Positions 18,712-28,082 of a stretch of DNA of 34,879 bases are shown here, one piece after another. This DNA is from Gammaproteobacteria bacterium (GTDB taxonomy: Bacteria > Pseudomonadota > Gammaproteobacteria > Arenicellales > UBA868), in NCBI GenBank assembly GCA_022451485.1, contig JAKUQS010000030.1, forward strand, positions 1 through 34,879. Reading direction: 5' to 3'. The notes beneath the pieces were generated by a model. That model was given only the letters and a program-made list of their open reading frames with translations, made no database searches and was not told the origin of the DNA. The translations under genes were made by a program, and so were the position numbers. How positions within the stretch are numbered: the stretch's first letter is position 1; the number at the start of each line of letters is the position of its first letter.

Positions 18712-19662
18712 TTGCGCGTCGTATTTGCCGGTACACCCTCTTTCGCGGTGCCCGCGCTGCAAGCGCTGATGCACTCGAGTGTCGAGCTGGTGGCAATCTA
18801 CACTCAGCCCGATCGACCCGCTGGCCGTGGCCGACGAATCTCGGAAAGCCCCGTTAAACTCGCCGCTAGGGCCAGCGGCTTACCCCTTCGCCAACCGTTC
18901 CGACTAGACGACGATCTGGACTTTCTGAGGTCACTGGCACCAGACTTATTCGCAGTGGTGGCTTACGGCCAAATCTTGTCCGCTGAAATTCTTAACCTGC
19001 CTCGCCTTGGATGCATCAATATTCACGCCTCACTGCTGCCGCGCTGGCGAGGTGCCGCACCCATACAACGTGCTATCGAGGCCGGAGACCGCATCAGCGG
19101 CATCACGCTGATGCGTATGGATAAAGGCCTTGATACCGGTGATGTACTGCGACAGATAGAAACGCCTATCTACGATATCGATTCAACCGCAACGCTGGGA
19201 GCACGCTTGGCAGATCTTGGTGCTGACGCGCTGGCCCAACTACTGGTAGCGCCTGAAGCTGATTTTGGGCAGGCGACTCCGCAGAATCCATTACAGGCCT
19301 CTTATGCCACCAAACTCACCAAGGAGGAATCCTGGCTTGACTGGACTCAACCCGCAGCAACACTAGAACGACAAATTCGAGCCTATTTTCCAACACCCCT
19401 CGCCCGATCCATTCTGTTAGAGCAACTCGTTATCATTCATAGCGCAACACTGGGTTCCAATACGCTTAATACCTCCCCGGGAACCATCATTGGACTCTCT
19501 CAGGAAGGAATACAGGTACAGGCGATTGATGGAACCATCAACCTGTCTACCCTCCAACTCGCAGGGCGCAAACCTGTGTCAGCAAAATCGTTTGTAAACG
19601 GGTTTTCAGTACGGCCCGGACAACGCTTTGCTGCTCCCAAAACTGTGTATGCCAAGCGCTGA
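18712..19662 (+). CDS. fmt: Methionyl-tRNA formyltransferase (Fmt)
   Basis: Transfers a formyl group from 10-formyl-THF to Met-tRNAi, supplying the substrate that Def later removes from proteins. 316 residues. The start is TTG with a good GGAG ribosome site nine bases upstream and the standard N-terminus MRVVFAGTPSFAVPAL. The formyl-THF/catalytic region INIHASLLPRWRGAAPIQRAI (Asn103, His105) and the GLDTGDVL motif (about 139-146) are present. The C-terminal OB-like tRNA-binding domain contains the usual AGRKPVSAKSFVNGF. It overlaps the start of rsmB by 14 bases. Confidence 0.97.
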   Translation: MRVVFAGTPSFAVPALQALMHSSVELVAIYTQPDRPAGRGRRISESPVKLAARASGLPLRQPFRLDDDLDFLRSLAPDLFAVVAYGQILSAEILNLPRLGCINIHASLLPRWRGAAPIQRAIEAGDRISGITLMRMDKGLDTGDVLRQIETPIYDIDSTATLGARLADLGADALAQLLVAPEADFGQATPQNPLQASYATKLTKEESWLDWTQPAATLERQIRAYFPTPLARSILLEQLVIIHSATLGSNTLNTSPGTIIGLSQEGIQVQAIDGTINLSTLQLAGRKPVSAKSFVNGFSVRPGQRFAAPKTVYAKR

Positions 19663-20950
19663 AGTCTGTGCTGCTGCAGCCTTTTCGATTGACCGTGTCA
19701 CACGACAAGGTCAGTCACTGGCAAAAGCAGTCCAAGAGCCACTCGCTAAGCTTGAATCTATTCGACACGCCGAAGCCAGAGAACTTATCTGGGGAACGGT
19801 GCGCTGGTACTTCCGTTATAAACCGTTAATTAATCAGCTTTTATATCGACCTCTGCACAAAAATGACCGCATACTCGAAGCGTTACTGTTGTGTGCGTGT
19901 TATCAGTACGAGTTTCATTCTGCTCCAGATTTCGCTGTTACCTCAAGCAGTGTCGATGCGTGTGCGTACCTGCAACGACCGACGCATCGATCGTTGGTCA
20001 ATGCGGTACTCCGAAAACATCTACGGCAAGGAGGACATAAACGCCTCGACCAAAACGCATATGCCGCCACACCGGACTGGCTGCTTAACGAATTTCGCCA
20101 AAGTTGGCCAGACGAGTGGCAACAGATCGCTACTGAAAGCAATCAACGCCCCCCGCAAACATTGCGAGTCAATCATCGACGACTTGCTAGGAGCGCCTAC
20201 ATCAACCTGTTATGCCGCAAAGGCATTCCGGTTTCTATCTCACCACTCAGCTCGTCGGCGCTGACGTTACATCGACCCCGTCCTATCCATCAGATTCCAG
20301 GATTTTCTGAAGGGGTTGTATCAATCCAGGATGCCTCAGCGCAACTCGTGCCTTGGTTCCTTGGCCCCGTAACAGGACAACGCGTTCTTGATGCCTGTGC
20401 CGCGCCAGGGGGTAAAGCGTGCCACCTGCTGGAATCAGAACCCAACATGGCCGCTTTGTGGACAATTGATCTGCCCGAACGAATCCCCCTAATCGAGCAA
20501 AACTTCAAACGTCTAGGCGTCGAGGCAGTACTGCTCGCAGGTGATGCGTCACAGCCCGATGTCTGGTGGGATGGAGAACAGTTCGACGCCATTCTGGTTG
20601 ATGCGCCTTGCAGCGGCGCTGGCATTATCCGTCGGCATCCCGATATTCGCCTCCACCGCAGGCCAGAGGATTTGTCCGCAAGTATGTCTACACAAATCAA
20701 ACTTCTATCGGCACTGTGGACACTTCTAAAACCAGGCGGACGATTGCTCTATGTCACGTGCTCAGTCCTCGAACAGGAAAATGACAGGGTCCTCGACAGT
20801 TTTCTGACAAATCACGTCGACGCACAAACCAAGAACATACGAAGCACCTGGGGACGCTCGACACGGCACGGTTGGCAGTTGCTTCCCGGTGACGGTGGCG
20901 GGGATGGGTTCTATTTCGCTCGACTTGAACGACGACCCGATCAGCCATAG
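19649..20950 (+). CDS. rsmB: 16S rRNA (cytosine-967-C5)-methyltransferase RsmB
   Basis: SAM-dependent methyltransferase modifying C967 of 16S rRNA. The ATG at 19649 gives 433 residues (MPSAEVCAAAAFSIDRV); a start seven codons earlier is also open. An N-terminal NusB-like RNA-binding domain (about 1-135) precedes a Rossmann methyltransferase domain with the SAM motif LDACAAPGGKACHLLE (about 247-262), DAPCSGAGIIRRHPDIR with the catalytic-pathway Cys321, and LLYVTCSVLEQEN with the nucleophilic Cys371. Both conserved cysteines are present. The gene overlaps fmt and is followed by the DUF4390 gene. Confidence 0.96.
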   Translation: MPSAEVCAAAAFSIDRVTRQGQSLAKAVQEPLAKLESIRHAEARELIWGTVRWYFRYKPLINQLLYRPLHKNDRILEALLLCACYQYEFHSAPDFAVTSSSVDACAYLQRPTHRSLVNAVLRKHLRQGGHKRLDQNAYAATPDWLLNEFRQSWPDEWQQIATESNQRPPQTLRVNHRRLARSAYINLLCRKGIPVSISPLSSSALTLHRPRPIHQIPGFSEGVVSIQDASAQLVPWFLGPVTGQRVLDACAAPGGKACHLLESEPNMAALWTIDLPERIPLIEQNFKRLGVEAVLLAGDASQPDVWWDGEQFDAILVDAPCSGAGIIRRHPDIRLHRRPEDLSASMSTQIKLLSALWTLLKPGGRLLYVTCSVLEQENDRVLDSFLTNHVDAQTKNIRSTWGRSTRHGWQLLPGDGGGDGFYFARLERRPDQP

Positions 20951-21058
20951 CACGCAATCACCTCAACAGGTTTATAATGCTGTGATACCACAAGGCAGGA
21001 GCGCAATCGTCTGCTAACCCGTGCTCTGACAAGTCGCAAATCACCGCGTCTATTCACG

Positions 21059-21589
21059 TTGTTTTTATTCGCGGTCGCCGTGTTGCTGGCATCGACCATT
21101 ACCACTGCCGATTTTAAAATCGTAGGGGGCGGTGCACGGATAACCAATCAACATCTCAATAGTTATGCCCAGTTAGATTTATCACTCGATCCTCAATCTG
21201 CCACTGCGATCGTCAATGGCATTCCCATCACCATCTGTGTCGACCTTGAGCTGGTGCAAAACAAACTCTGGCTATGGTCAACAACATTTCTGGAACGACG
21301 CTACCCCATGAAACTTAGCTATCACCCACTGTCCCGTAGATTTACCGTTACAGATCAAAGAAAAAAATCAACTGCGGTTTTCCACACACTGGGCGAAGCA
21401 CTCCGACAATTGGATCGATTTAGCGTAATCGAAGCCTTACCTGCTGCAATTGCGAAGAAAAAACGTCTTGCGGTGCGAATGCGCGCGCGCATTGACTCGG
21501 AATCCTTACCAACTCCGCTACGGCTAATGTCAAACTTGTTACCGCCATGGAATCAACAAAGCCAATGGCACGAATGGCTCGTCCAATAA
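21059..21589 (+). CDS. DUF4390 family exported protein
   Basis: A protein of the DUF4390 family, recognised by position between rsmB and the ntrY-type kinase and by segments such as ARITNQHLNSYAQLDLSL, GIPITICVDLEL and RRYPMKLSYHPLSRRFTV. Function is unknown. The conventional start TTG 21059 gives 176 residues but truncates the signal peptide to a hydrophobic stretch without positive charges. The frame is open upstream to a TAA at 20975, and a CTG at 21011 lies nine bases after a strong AGGAG (20997-21001). Starting there would add a basic segment (LLTRALTSRKSPRLFT) and form a proper signal sequence of about 35 residues. The stop overlaps the kinase ATG (TAATG). Confidence 0.85.
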   Translation: MFLFAVAVLLASTITTADFKIVGGGARITNQHLNSYAQLDLSLDPQSATAIVNGIPITICVDLELVQNKLWLWSTTFLERRYPMKLSYHPLSRRFTVTDQRKKSTAVFHTLGEALRQLDRFSVIEALPAAIAKKKRLAVRMRARIDSESLPTPLRLMSNLLPPWNQQSQWHEWLVQ

Positions 21590-23805
21590 TGAATTTTCGT
21601 CGCGTGCTCCGGCCAGGCCCAGCAATTGGGCTGTCTATCATTTTCCTCGCGGCGTCACTGCTACTCACACCGGCTGTCGAGAATAAGGGGTTTCTCGGTG
21701 ACTTTTACGGAGGCTTGGTTGCGCTAAATGTCATTGGCATCGTCATCATGACGACCTTGACAGCCGTCAATATCTATCGCTTGATTCGCCAGTTCCGAGC
21801 GCAGGTGCTCGGCGCTAGATTGGCGCTCCGCTTCGTCGTCATCTTCGCGCTCCTCGCCATCATTCCATTATCGCTGGTCTACTATTTTTCTGTTTATTTC
21901 CTCAGTCGCGGTGTGGACAGTTGGTTTGATGTGCGCATCGAACAGGCACTCGACGATGCACTATTGCTTGGCCAGACATCACTCGAGGCAACCAAAACTG
22001 ACGTAGTCATCCGCCTGCGCCAAGATGCGGCACAAGTTTCGAAAACAACGTCACCTTTCGGCATCATAAAATTATTGGAGGAACTTCGATTGGAAGGCGA
22101 TTTTTCTGAGATGAGCCTGCACAGTCTGTCCGGCCGAGTGATTGCTTCAAGCAGTGGTGATGCGATTTCGCTGACCCCGTCCGCACCTGACGATACAGTC
22201 TTTGCCCGTATTCGCCAGCGTAAGACTTATGCACAGGTTGAGCCACTATTTGACGGAGGACTACAACTACGGATTGCAGTGCCCGTCATCAGCGACCGCA
22301 TGGGAGACCCGGTGCGACTGCTTCAAGGACTCTATCCTCTTCCACTGCGGTACTCACGGTTGGGTGAGAGCGTGCAATCTGCGTCAGACGAATACAACCG
22401 CCTCAAATTTCTGCGTCAACCATTAAAACTAAATTTTGTCATCACATTAACCCTGGTCACTTTAATGACCACCTTGATTGCGCTGTGGTTAGCTATTTAT
22501 TCAACTCGAAGACTAGTGGCACCATTGCGCGAACTCGCCGAAGGAACCCGTGCAGTAGCTAGCGGCGACTACCAAAAACAGTTACCCGTGCACAGTACCG
22601 ACGAACTCGGGGTACTGGTCAGTTCCTTCAATCAGATGACCAACCAAATCCGTCTCGCGCAAGAGGCGACGGCAAACAGCCAACAGCAAACGGAAGCCCA
22701 ACGCACTTATCTTGAGACAGTACTCACTCACCTTTCCTCTGGTGTACTGTCACTGGCCAAAGACGGTACGCTGCGCACCCACAACACCATTGCCGAAAGT
22801 ATTCTTGCCGTTGATCTGACTGCTTTCGAACAACATCCAATTACCACACTAGGAGAAACACACAGCCAACTGACTCCCCTATCTTCAGCCATTACACGAC
22901 ACACACAACATAATGACGAGGACTGGCAGGATCAAATCGTCCTCGCTTCGCCGTATGGACGCCAGACCCTTATCTGTCGAGGCACTCGGTTGCCCGAAAC
23001 CACCGACACTCTGTCGGGTTATGTCGTCGTGTTTGACGATATCAGCGCACTCATTCGGGCCCAACGTGACGCGGCCTGGGGCGAAGTCGCCCGCCGACTG
23101 GCCCATGAAATCAAGAACCCACTGACACCTATCCAACTATCGGCGGAACGTATTCGGGCTAAATATCTAAAACACCTAGCTGGTACCGATCAGACAACGC
23201 TAGACCGAGCCACTCGCACCATTGTTGCCCAGGTGGACTTGATGAAATCGCTGGTCGACGCGTTTTCGCACTATGCTCAACCTATGCAATTGAAACCCGT
23301 TGCGACAGAGTTGAATCGATTACTACAAGACGTTATCGAATTGCATCGGCAGAACAATAAAATCAACACATTTGAGTTGGATCTCGACGACACCCTGCCC
23401 TTGGTCCGTATCGACCCCGCGGGCATACGACAAGTCCTCAATAACCTAGTGATTAATGCGGCCGATGCTATGGCCGACATACCCAGTGGTCGATTGAAGT
23501 TGCGGACTCACCAAGCGACCAGATCCAAGAACCGCTCTGTGACCCTGGAAGTACGAGATACCGGGCCTGGTTTCCCAGAGGAGCTACTGGGAAGCATTTT
23601 TGACCCCTACGTCACAACAAAAACAAAAGGCACTGGCCTTGGACTCGCAATAACACGGCGTATCATAGAAGAACAAGGCGGGTCGATTCAGGCTGAAAAT
23701 GATCCCGCCGGCGGTGCTCTCGTTATAATCCAACTGCCGGTCAGCTTAGAAACGAAACCCACCGGACCGCTAGACGGAATCACAAACACCGCCTCATCCC
23801 GTTGA
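21589..23805 (+). CDS. ntrY: NtrY-type membrane sensor histidine kinase
   Basis: Sensor kinase of the NtrY family, 738 residues from ATG 21589. That start was chosen for its TAATG overlap with the DUF4390 stop and for giving the N-terminus MNFRRVLRPG ahead of the first membrane segment; an ATG 14 codons earlier is possible. Four membrane segments lie at about 14-28, 42-64, 81-104 and 283-304, with a ~175-residue periplasmic domain between the third and fourth. Then a HAMP domain (TRRLVAPLRELAEGTRAVASGDY), a PAS-like domain, the phosphoacceptor His506 in RRLAHEIKNPLTPIQLSAERI, and an ATPase domain with NLVINAADAM, DTGPGFP and GTGLGLAITRRI. Its partner is the adjacent response regulator. The signal sensed cannot be read from sequence. 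Confidence 0.9.
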   Translation: MNFRRVLRPGPAIGLSIIFLAASLLLTPAVENKGFLGDFYGGLVALNVIGIVIMTTLTAVNIYRLIRQFRAQVLGARLALRFVVIFALLAIIPLSLVYYFSVYFLSRGVDSWFDVRIEQALDDALLLGQTSLEATKTDVVIRLRQDAAQVSKTTSPFGIIKLLEELRLEGDFSEMSLHSLSGRVIASSSGDAISLTPSAPDDTVFARIRQRKTYAQVEPLFDGGLQLRIAVPVISDRMGDPVRLLQGLYPLPLRYSRLGESVQSASDEYNRLKFLRQPLKLNFVITLTLVTLMTTLIALWLAIYSTRRLVAPLRELAEGTRAVASGDYQKQLPVHSTDELGVLVSSFNQMTNQIRLAQEATANSQQQTEAQRTYLETVLTHLSSGVLSLAKDGTLRTHNTIAESILAVDLTAFEQHPITTLGETHSQLTPLSSAITRHTQHNDEDWQDQIVLASPYGRQTLICRGTRLPETTDTLSGYVVVFDDISALIRAQRDAAWGEVARRLAHEIKNPLTPIQLSAERIRAKYLKHLAGTDQTTLDRATRTIVAQVDLMKSLVDAFSHYAQPMQLKPVATELNRLLQDVIELHRQNNKINTFELDLDDTLPLVRIDPAGIRQVLNNLVINAADAMADIPSGRLKLRTHQATRSKNRSVTLEVRDTGPGFPEELLGSIFDPYVTTKTKGTGLGLAITRRIIEEQGGSIQAENDPAGGALVIIQLPVSLETKPTGPLDGITNTASSR

Positions 23806-23812
23806 ACATAAC

Positions 23813-25198
23813 TTGAGCACAAAACACATACTTGTGGTTGATGATGAGCCCGACATCCGTCAGGTTCTGGCTGATATTCTAGGTGACGAAGGTTATCAGG
23901 TCACCCTCGCAGGTAATGCAACGCAGGCCGAAGCAGCATACAAAGCAAGCCAACCCGATCTGGTACTCCTTGACATCTGGATGCCCGACGTCGATGGAAT
24001 CACACTACTCCAGCGTTGGGCTGATCATGGGGTCTTGCCGCCGGTCATCATGATGTCCGGCCACGGCACGGTCGATTCCGCAGTCGAGGCCCTGCACTCT
24101 GGAGCGGAAGATTTTCTGGAAAAACCATTATCCACCGCCCGGTTGCTGGTGACGATAGGAAAAGCGCTGGAAACGCGTCAATTGAAGATCGAAAACTCCC
24201 TGTTGCGAGACCAATCCGGATGCAACAGCACGCTGGTGGGCCACAGTCCACTGATCCGTACGCTACGGGAGGACATCCAGCGCGTGGCACCAACCCTGAG
24301 TTGGATCATGGTTAGCGGCGAGGCCGGCGCTGGAAAGGCCGTGACCTGTCGAGCCATTCATCAAAACAGCACACGTAGTTCCGGCCCCTACGTTGAGGCC
24401 AACCTAGCAGCGATTCCTTCCGAGAACATTGCCACCGAACTATTTGGTCGTGAAACCGGCAACGGACTAACGCCTGGACATTTCGAAAAAGCAATCGGCG
24501 GAACCCTCGTATTGGACGAAGTCGGCGATCTTGACCTGACTCTTCAAGGCACTCTAGTCAGCGCTTTGGAGGAAAATCATTTTTTCCGAGTTGGTGGCAA
24601 AGACCGGGTAGAGATGGATCTGCGCATCATCGCGACAACCCATCACAACCTTGAAGCCAAGACCCAGGACGGCACTTTCCGAAAAGATCTTTATTACCGC
24701 CTAAACGCTGTCCCAATAACAGTTGCCCCGTTGCGGGAACATTTGGAAGACGTACCTGATCTCGTCGACTTTTTCGTTCACTCCATTATCGCTCAATGGC
24801 AACTACCCTTTCGACGATTTTCAACCGCTGCACTTAATCATCTTCGGAATCAACACTGGCCCGGCAATATTCGCGAACTTCGGAACATCGTCCAACGACT
24901 GCTGATCAACGCCAATGAAGGAGATATTGAACTGGCAGAACTCAGACTTTCCCTCGGCGACACAGATGCGGATAAGGGAGCGGCAGCGCCCCGACCAGAC
25001 GTTGGTCTTGACCAACCGTTACGAGAAGCTCGAGAGGCTTTTGAACAAGCTTATTTCCGTCACCATCTAAGTGCCGCCGGTGGCAGCATTTCGGAACTGG
25101 CCCGTCGATCTGGGATGGAACGAACCCACCTGTATCGAAAACTCAAGGGACTCGGTATCGATCCACGCGCTCCACAGATGCTCACTGAAAACATCTGA
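23813..25198 (+). CDS. ntrX: NtrX-type response regulator (AAA+ domain without GAFTGA loop)
   Basis: 461-residue regulator: a receiver domain (1-120; acidic pocket D10-D11, phosphoacceptor Asp54 in VLLDIWMPDVDG, Lys104), an AAA+ central domain (about 140-365; GEAGAGK at 169-175, Walker B LVLDE at 232-236, HWPGNIRELRNIV) and a C-terminal Fis-type helix-turn-helix (ISELARRSGMERTHLYRKL). The sigma-54-contacting GAFTGA loop is replaced by a shortened TGNGLTPG (215-222), as in NtrX relatives, so it probably does not remodel sigma-54 holoenzyme and may act as an ordinary DNA-binding regulator. The start is TTG, seven bases after the kinase stop, without a clear ribosome site. Confidence 0.9.
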   Translation: MSTKHILVVDDEPDIRQVLADILGDEGYQVTLAGNATQAEAAYKASQPDLVLLDIWMPDVDGITLLQRWADHGVLPPVIMMSGHGTVDSAVEALHSGAEDFLEKPLSTARLLVTIGKALETRQLKIENSLLRDQSGCNSTLVGHSPLIRTLREDIQRVAPTLSWIMVSGEAGAGKAVTCRAIHQNSTRSSGPYVEANLAAIPSENIATELFGRETGNGLTPGHFEKAIGGTLVLDEVGDLDLTLQGTLVSALEENHFFRVGGKDRVEMDLRIIATTHHNLEAKTQDGTFRKDLYYRLNAVPITVAPLREHLEDVPDLVDFFVHSIIAQWQLPFRRFSTAALNHLRNQHWPGNIRELRNIVQRLLINANEGDIELAELRLSLGDTDADKGAAAPRPDVGLDQPLREAREAFEQAYFRHHLSAAGGSISELARRSGMERTHLYRKLKGLGIDPRAPQMLTENI

Positions 25199-25234
25199 AC
25201 CTGATGATCCAGAACGACACAAGTCAATAATCGC

Positions 25235-26611
25235 ATGAAAATCGTTATTCTCGGCGCTGGCCAAGTTGGCACATCGATGGCTGAAATTTTGTCACTCGAA
25301 GCCAACGATATCACGCTGATCGATCACAACGCGAATCAATTAGAAGGTCTGGAGGACAGACTCGATATCCGCACAATTGTCGGAAACGGCCCTCATCCCG
25401 GCATCCTCAAGCAGGCAGGCATTGAAGATGCAGATCTGCTCCTGGCTGTCACGGATCAAGACGAAGTCAATATGGCAGCCTGCCAGATTGCTCACTCCCT
25501 CTACAGAACGCCCAAAAAAATTGCCCGCATCCGTGCAACTGAATATCTCACACATCCCGAGATCTTTTGTAACGAATCTATCCCGATTGATTTCATTATC
25601 AGTCCTGAACAAATCATTACACAGCAAATTCTGGCCTTGATCGAAAACCCTGGTGCTCTGCAGGTAGTTGAATTCGCGGGCGGACGAATTCAACTGGTCG
25701 GAGTTCGTGCCTACTTTGGTGGCCCGCTGGTTGGGCACGAACTACGGGATCTGCGTAAACACCTGCCGATGATTAATACCCGAGTCGCCGCCGTGTATCG
25801 GCGTGATCGTCCCATCATTCCACTGGGCGAGACAATCATTGAACCTGATGATGAAGTCTTCTTTATTGCGGCCAAAGCCCATATTCGGGAGGTCATAAGC
25901 GAGTTACGCAATGTCGAAACCCCGGGCCGCCGGGTAATCCTTGCCGGCGCTGGCAATATCGGACTGCGTCTTGCCCGCACGCTAGAAGACAACGGTTATC
26001 GAGTTAAGCTCATCGAGCGCAACCCCGACCGGATCCGGGAAGTCGCTGACCTTTTGGAAGACACTGTCGTGCTGCACGGCGATGCCGCTGATCAGGAACT
26101 TCTCTGGCAGGAAAACATTGACCAGACGGAAGTCTTCTGTGCATTAACCAATGCGGATGAAGCCAATATTTTGTCGGGTATGCTGGCAAAACGCCTGGGT
26201 GCGAAACACGCTATTGCGCTAGTGACCCGATCCGCCTACGTTGACTTGATTGAGAGTAGCGTCCTGGATGTTGCGATCTCACCGCAACTGGCCACCGTCG
26301 GGACACTGCTTACCCATATCCGACGAGGCGACATGGCTGCAGTCCATTCCCTCCGCCGTGGCGCAGCCGAAGCGATCGAGGCCATCGCCCATGGTGATCC
26401 GGCAACATCCCAGGTGGTGGGTCGCCGTATAGACCAGATTTCGTTACCGCCGGGAACCACGCTGAGCGCCCTCGTGCGTGGAGACGATGTCATTATTGCT
26501 AAGGGAAGTACCGTGATCGAAGCAGAAGATCATGTCATCATTTTTGTGATCGACAAACAACGCATTCCCGAAGTGGAACGCCTGTTTCAGGTCGCTGCAA
26601 CCTTTATCTAA
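25235..26611 (+). CDS. trkA: Trk potassium uptake regulatory protein TrkA
   Basis: Cytoplasmic NAD-binding gating subunit of the Trk potassium system. 458 residues with two tandem RCK units: the first Rossmann motif GAGQVG (7-12) with GNGPHPGIL in place of the usual GNGSHPDVL, a TrkA_C segment, then a second Rossmann motif GAGNIGLRLARTLEDNGY and a second TrkA_C segment ending the protein. ATG start. It follows ntrX by 36 bases and precedes trkH by 19, so the two potassium genes are probably co-transcribed, perhaps with ntrYX. Confidence 0.97.
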   Translation: MKIVILGAGQVGTSMAEILSLEANDITLIDHNANQLEGLEDRLDIRTIVGNGPHPGILKQAGIEDADLLLAVTDQDEVNMAACQIAHSLYRTPKKIARIRATEYLTHPEIFCNESIPIDFIISPEQIITQQILALIENPGALQVVEFAGGRIQLVGVRAYFGGPLVGHELRDLRKHLPMINTRVAAVYRRDRPIIPLGETIIEPDDEVFFIAAKAHIREVISELRNVETPGRRVILAGAGNIGLRLARTLEDNGYRVKLIERNPDRIREVADLLEDTVVLHGDAADQELLWQENIDQTEVFCALTNADEANILSGMLAKRLGAKHAIALVTRSAYVDLIESSVLDVAISPQLATVGTLLTHIRRGDMAAVHSLRRGAAEAIEAIAHGDPATSQVVGRRIDQISLPPGTTLSALVRGDDVIIAKGSTVIEAEDHVIIFVIDKQRIPEVERLFQVAATFI

Positions 26612-26630
26612 TACCAAGGGTCCTTTCTGC

Positions 26631-28082
26631 GTGCGCATTCAGGTCATCCTAAACATTCTTGGGATTCTCTTAGCACTGTTCAGCACCAGCCTTCTGCCAC
26701 CATTAGCGTTATCGCTTATCTACTCCGACAACACTACCACCGCATTCCTAGTAGCCTATCTTGTGACCCTTGCTACGGGGCTCGCTTGTTACCTGCCAAC
26801 GCGACGTCAGGGGCGGGACCTCAGGCTGCGCGATGGTTTTCTAATCGTGGTCTTGTTCTGGACCGTGCTGGCAAGCTTCGGCGCACTGCCACTGTTTCTG
26901 TCCAACAATCCGGCAATGGGCCTGACCGATGCGTTTTTCGAATCTATGTCAGGACTCACCACCACAGGCGCCACAGTTCTTGTAGGTATCGATGATCTTC
27001 CCATCTCGATTCGCTATTATCGCCAGCAACTCCAATGGTTAGGAGGTATGGGCATCGTCGTACTGGCGGTCGCCGTCATGCCTATGCTTGGCATTGGCGG
27101 AATGCAACTTTATCGGGCTGAAACACCAGGCCCAATAAAGAACTCCAAACTAACACCACGCATTACTGAAACCGCTAAGTCCCTCTGGTACATATACCTA
27201 GGACTCACGGTTGCCTGCGCAATAGGTTACTGGCTCGCTGGTATGACCGTATTTGATGCTATCGGTCACAGTTTCTCCACCGTCGCTATTGGCGGATTTT
27301 CAACGCATGATGCCAGCATCGGCTTCTTCGACAGTCCCTTAATTGCTGCCGTTGCTTCTGTTTTCATGATCGCAGCCGGAATGAATTTTGCATTGCATTT
27401 CCTTGCCCTTAGGCAGCGTAGCTTCCTTGTTTACCTGCAAGATACTGAGGTTCGTGTTTTCCTTGGGTTCCTTCTTTTAGTCACAGTACTCACCTGCGGC
27501 GTACTGTGGTCGACAAATACTTTTAGTGACGCTACCACCACCCTCTGGCATGGGATCTTCCAGGTGATTTCGATCGGAACCACTACCGGCTTCACCACCT
27601 CTGGATTTCATTGGTGGCCTTCTTTACTGCCTGTGTTGCTGATTTTGATGAGCGGCATCGGCGGATGCGCGGGTTCTACCGCTGGTGGTGTCAAAGTGAT
27701 CCGTATGATTTTGCTCTACAAACAGGGCCGAAGAGAGATTAACCAATTGATTCACCCCAGCGCCTTTTTCCCCATCAAACTCGGCGGCAAACCCGTACCG
27801 GACAATGTCATCAATGCAATCTGGGGGTTTTTTGCACTCTACATCTTTAGCTACCTATTGCTGTCACTGGCGATGACCGCAACTGGCGCTGATCCATTAA
27901 CCGCATTCTCAGCCGTCACAGCCTGTCTAAACAATCTAGGTCCAGGACTTGGCGTTGTGGCTAAGAACTATGCCGCAATCGATCCCGCGGGAAAGTGGAT
28001 TCTGAGCGGCGCGATGCTGATGGGTCGACTTGAACTGTTCACGCTGCTGGTCCTACTGACACCAGCATTCTGGCGAAGTTAA
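26631..28082 (+). CDS. trkH: Trk potassium uptake channel subunit TrkH
   Basis: Membrane potassium-translocating subunit that pairs with TrkA. 483 residues, GTG start with AAGGG ten bases upstream. It is multi-spanning, and four pore-loop repeats are visible: LTTTGATV, FSTVAIGGFSTHD, GTTTGFTTSGF and LNNLGPGLG, the glycines forming the selectivity filter, plus GIGGCAGSTAGGVKVIR. The stop codon shares the palindrome TTAA with the stop of the convergent glycosyltransferase gene, so there is no room for a terminator outside the coding regions. Confidence 0.97.
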   Translation: MRIQVILNILGILLALFSTSLLPPLALSLIYSDNTTTAFLVAYLVTLATGLACYLPTRRQGRDLRLRDGFLIVVLFWTVLASFGALPLFLSNNPAMGLTDAFFESMSGLTTTGATVLVGIDDLPISIRYYRQQLQWLGGMGIVVLAVAVMPMLGIGGMQLYRAETPGPIKNSKLTPRITETAKSLWYIYLGLTVACAIGYWLAGMTVFDAIGHSFSTVAIGGFSTHDASIGFFDSPLIAAVASVFMIAAGMNFALHFLALRQRSFLVYLQDTEVRVFLGFLLLVTVLTCGVLWSTNTFSDATTTLWHGIFQVISIGTTTGFTTSGFHWWPSLLPVLLILMSGIGGCAGSTAGGVKVIRMILLYKQGRREINQLIHPSAFFPIKLGGKPVPDNVINAIWGFFALYIFSYLLLSLAMTATGADPLTAFSAVTACLNNLGPGLGVVAKNYAAIDPAGKWILSGAMLMGRLELFTLLVLLTPAFWRS

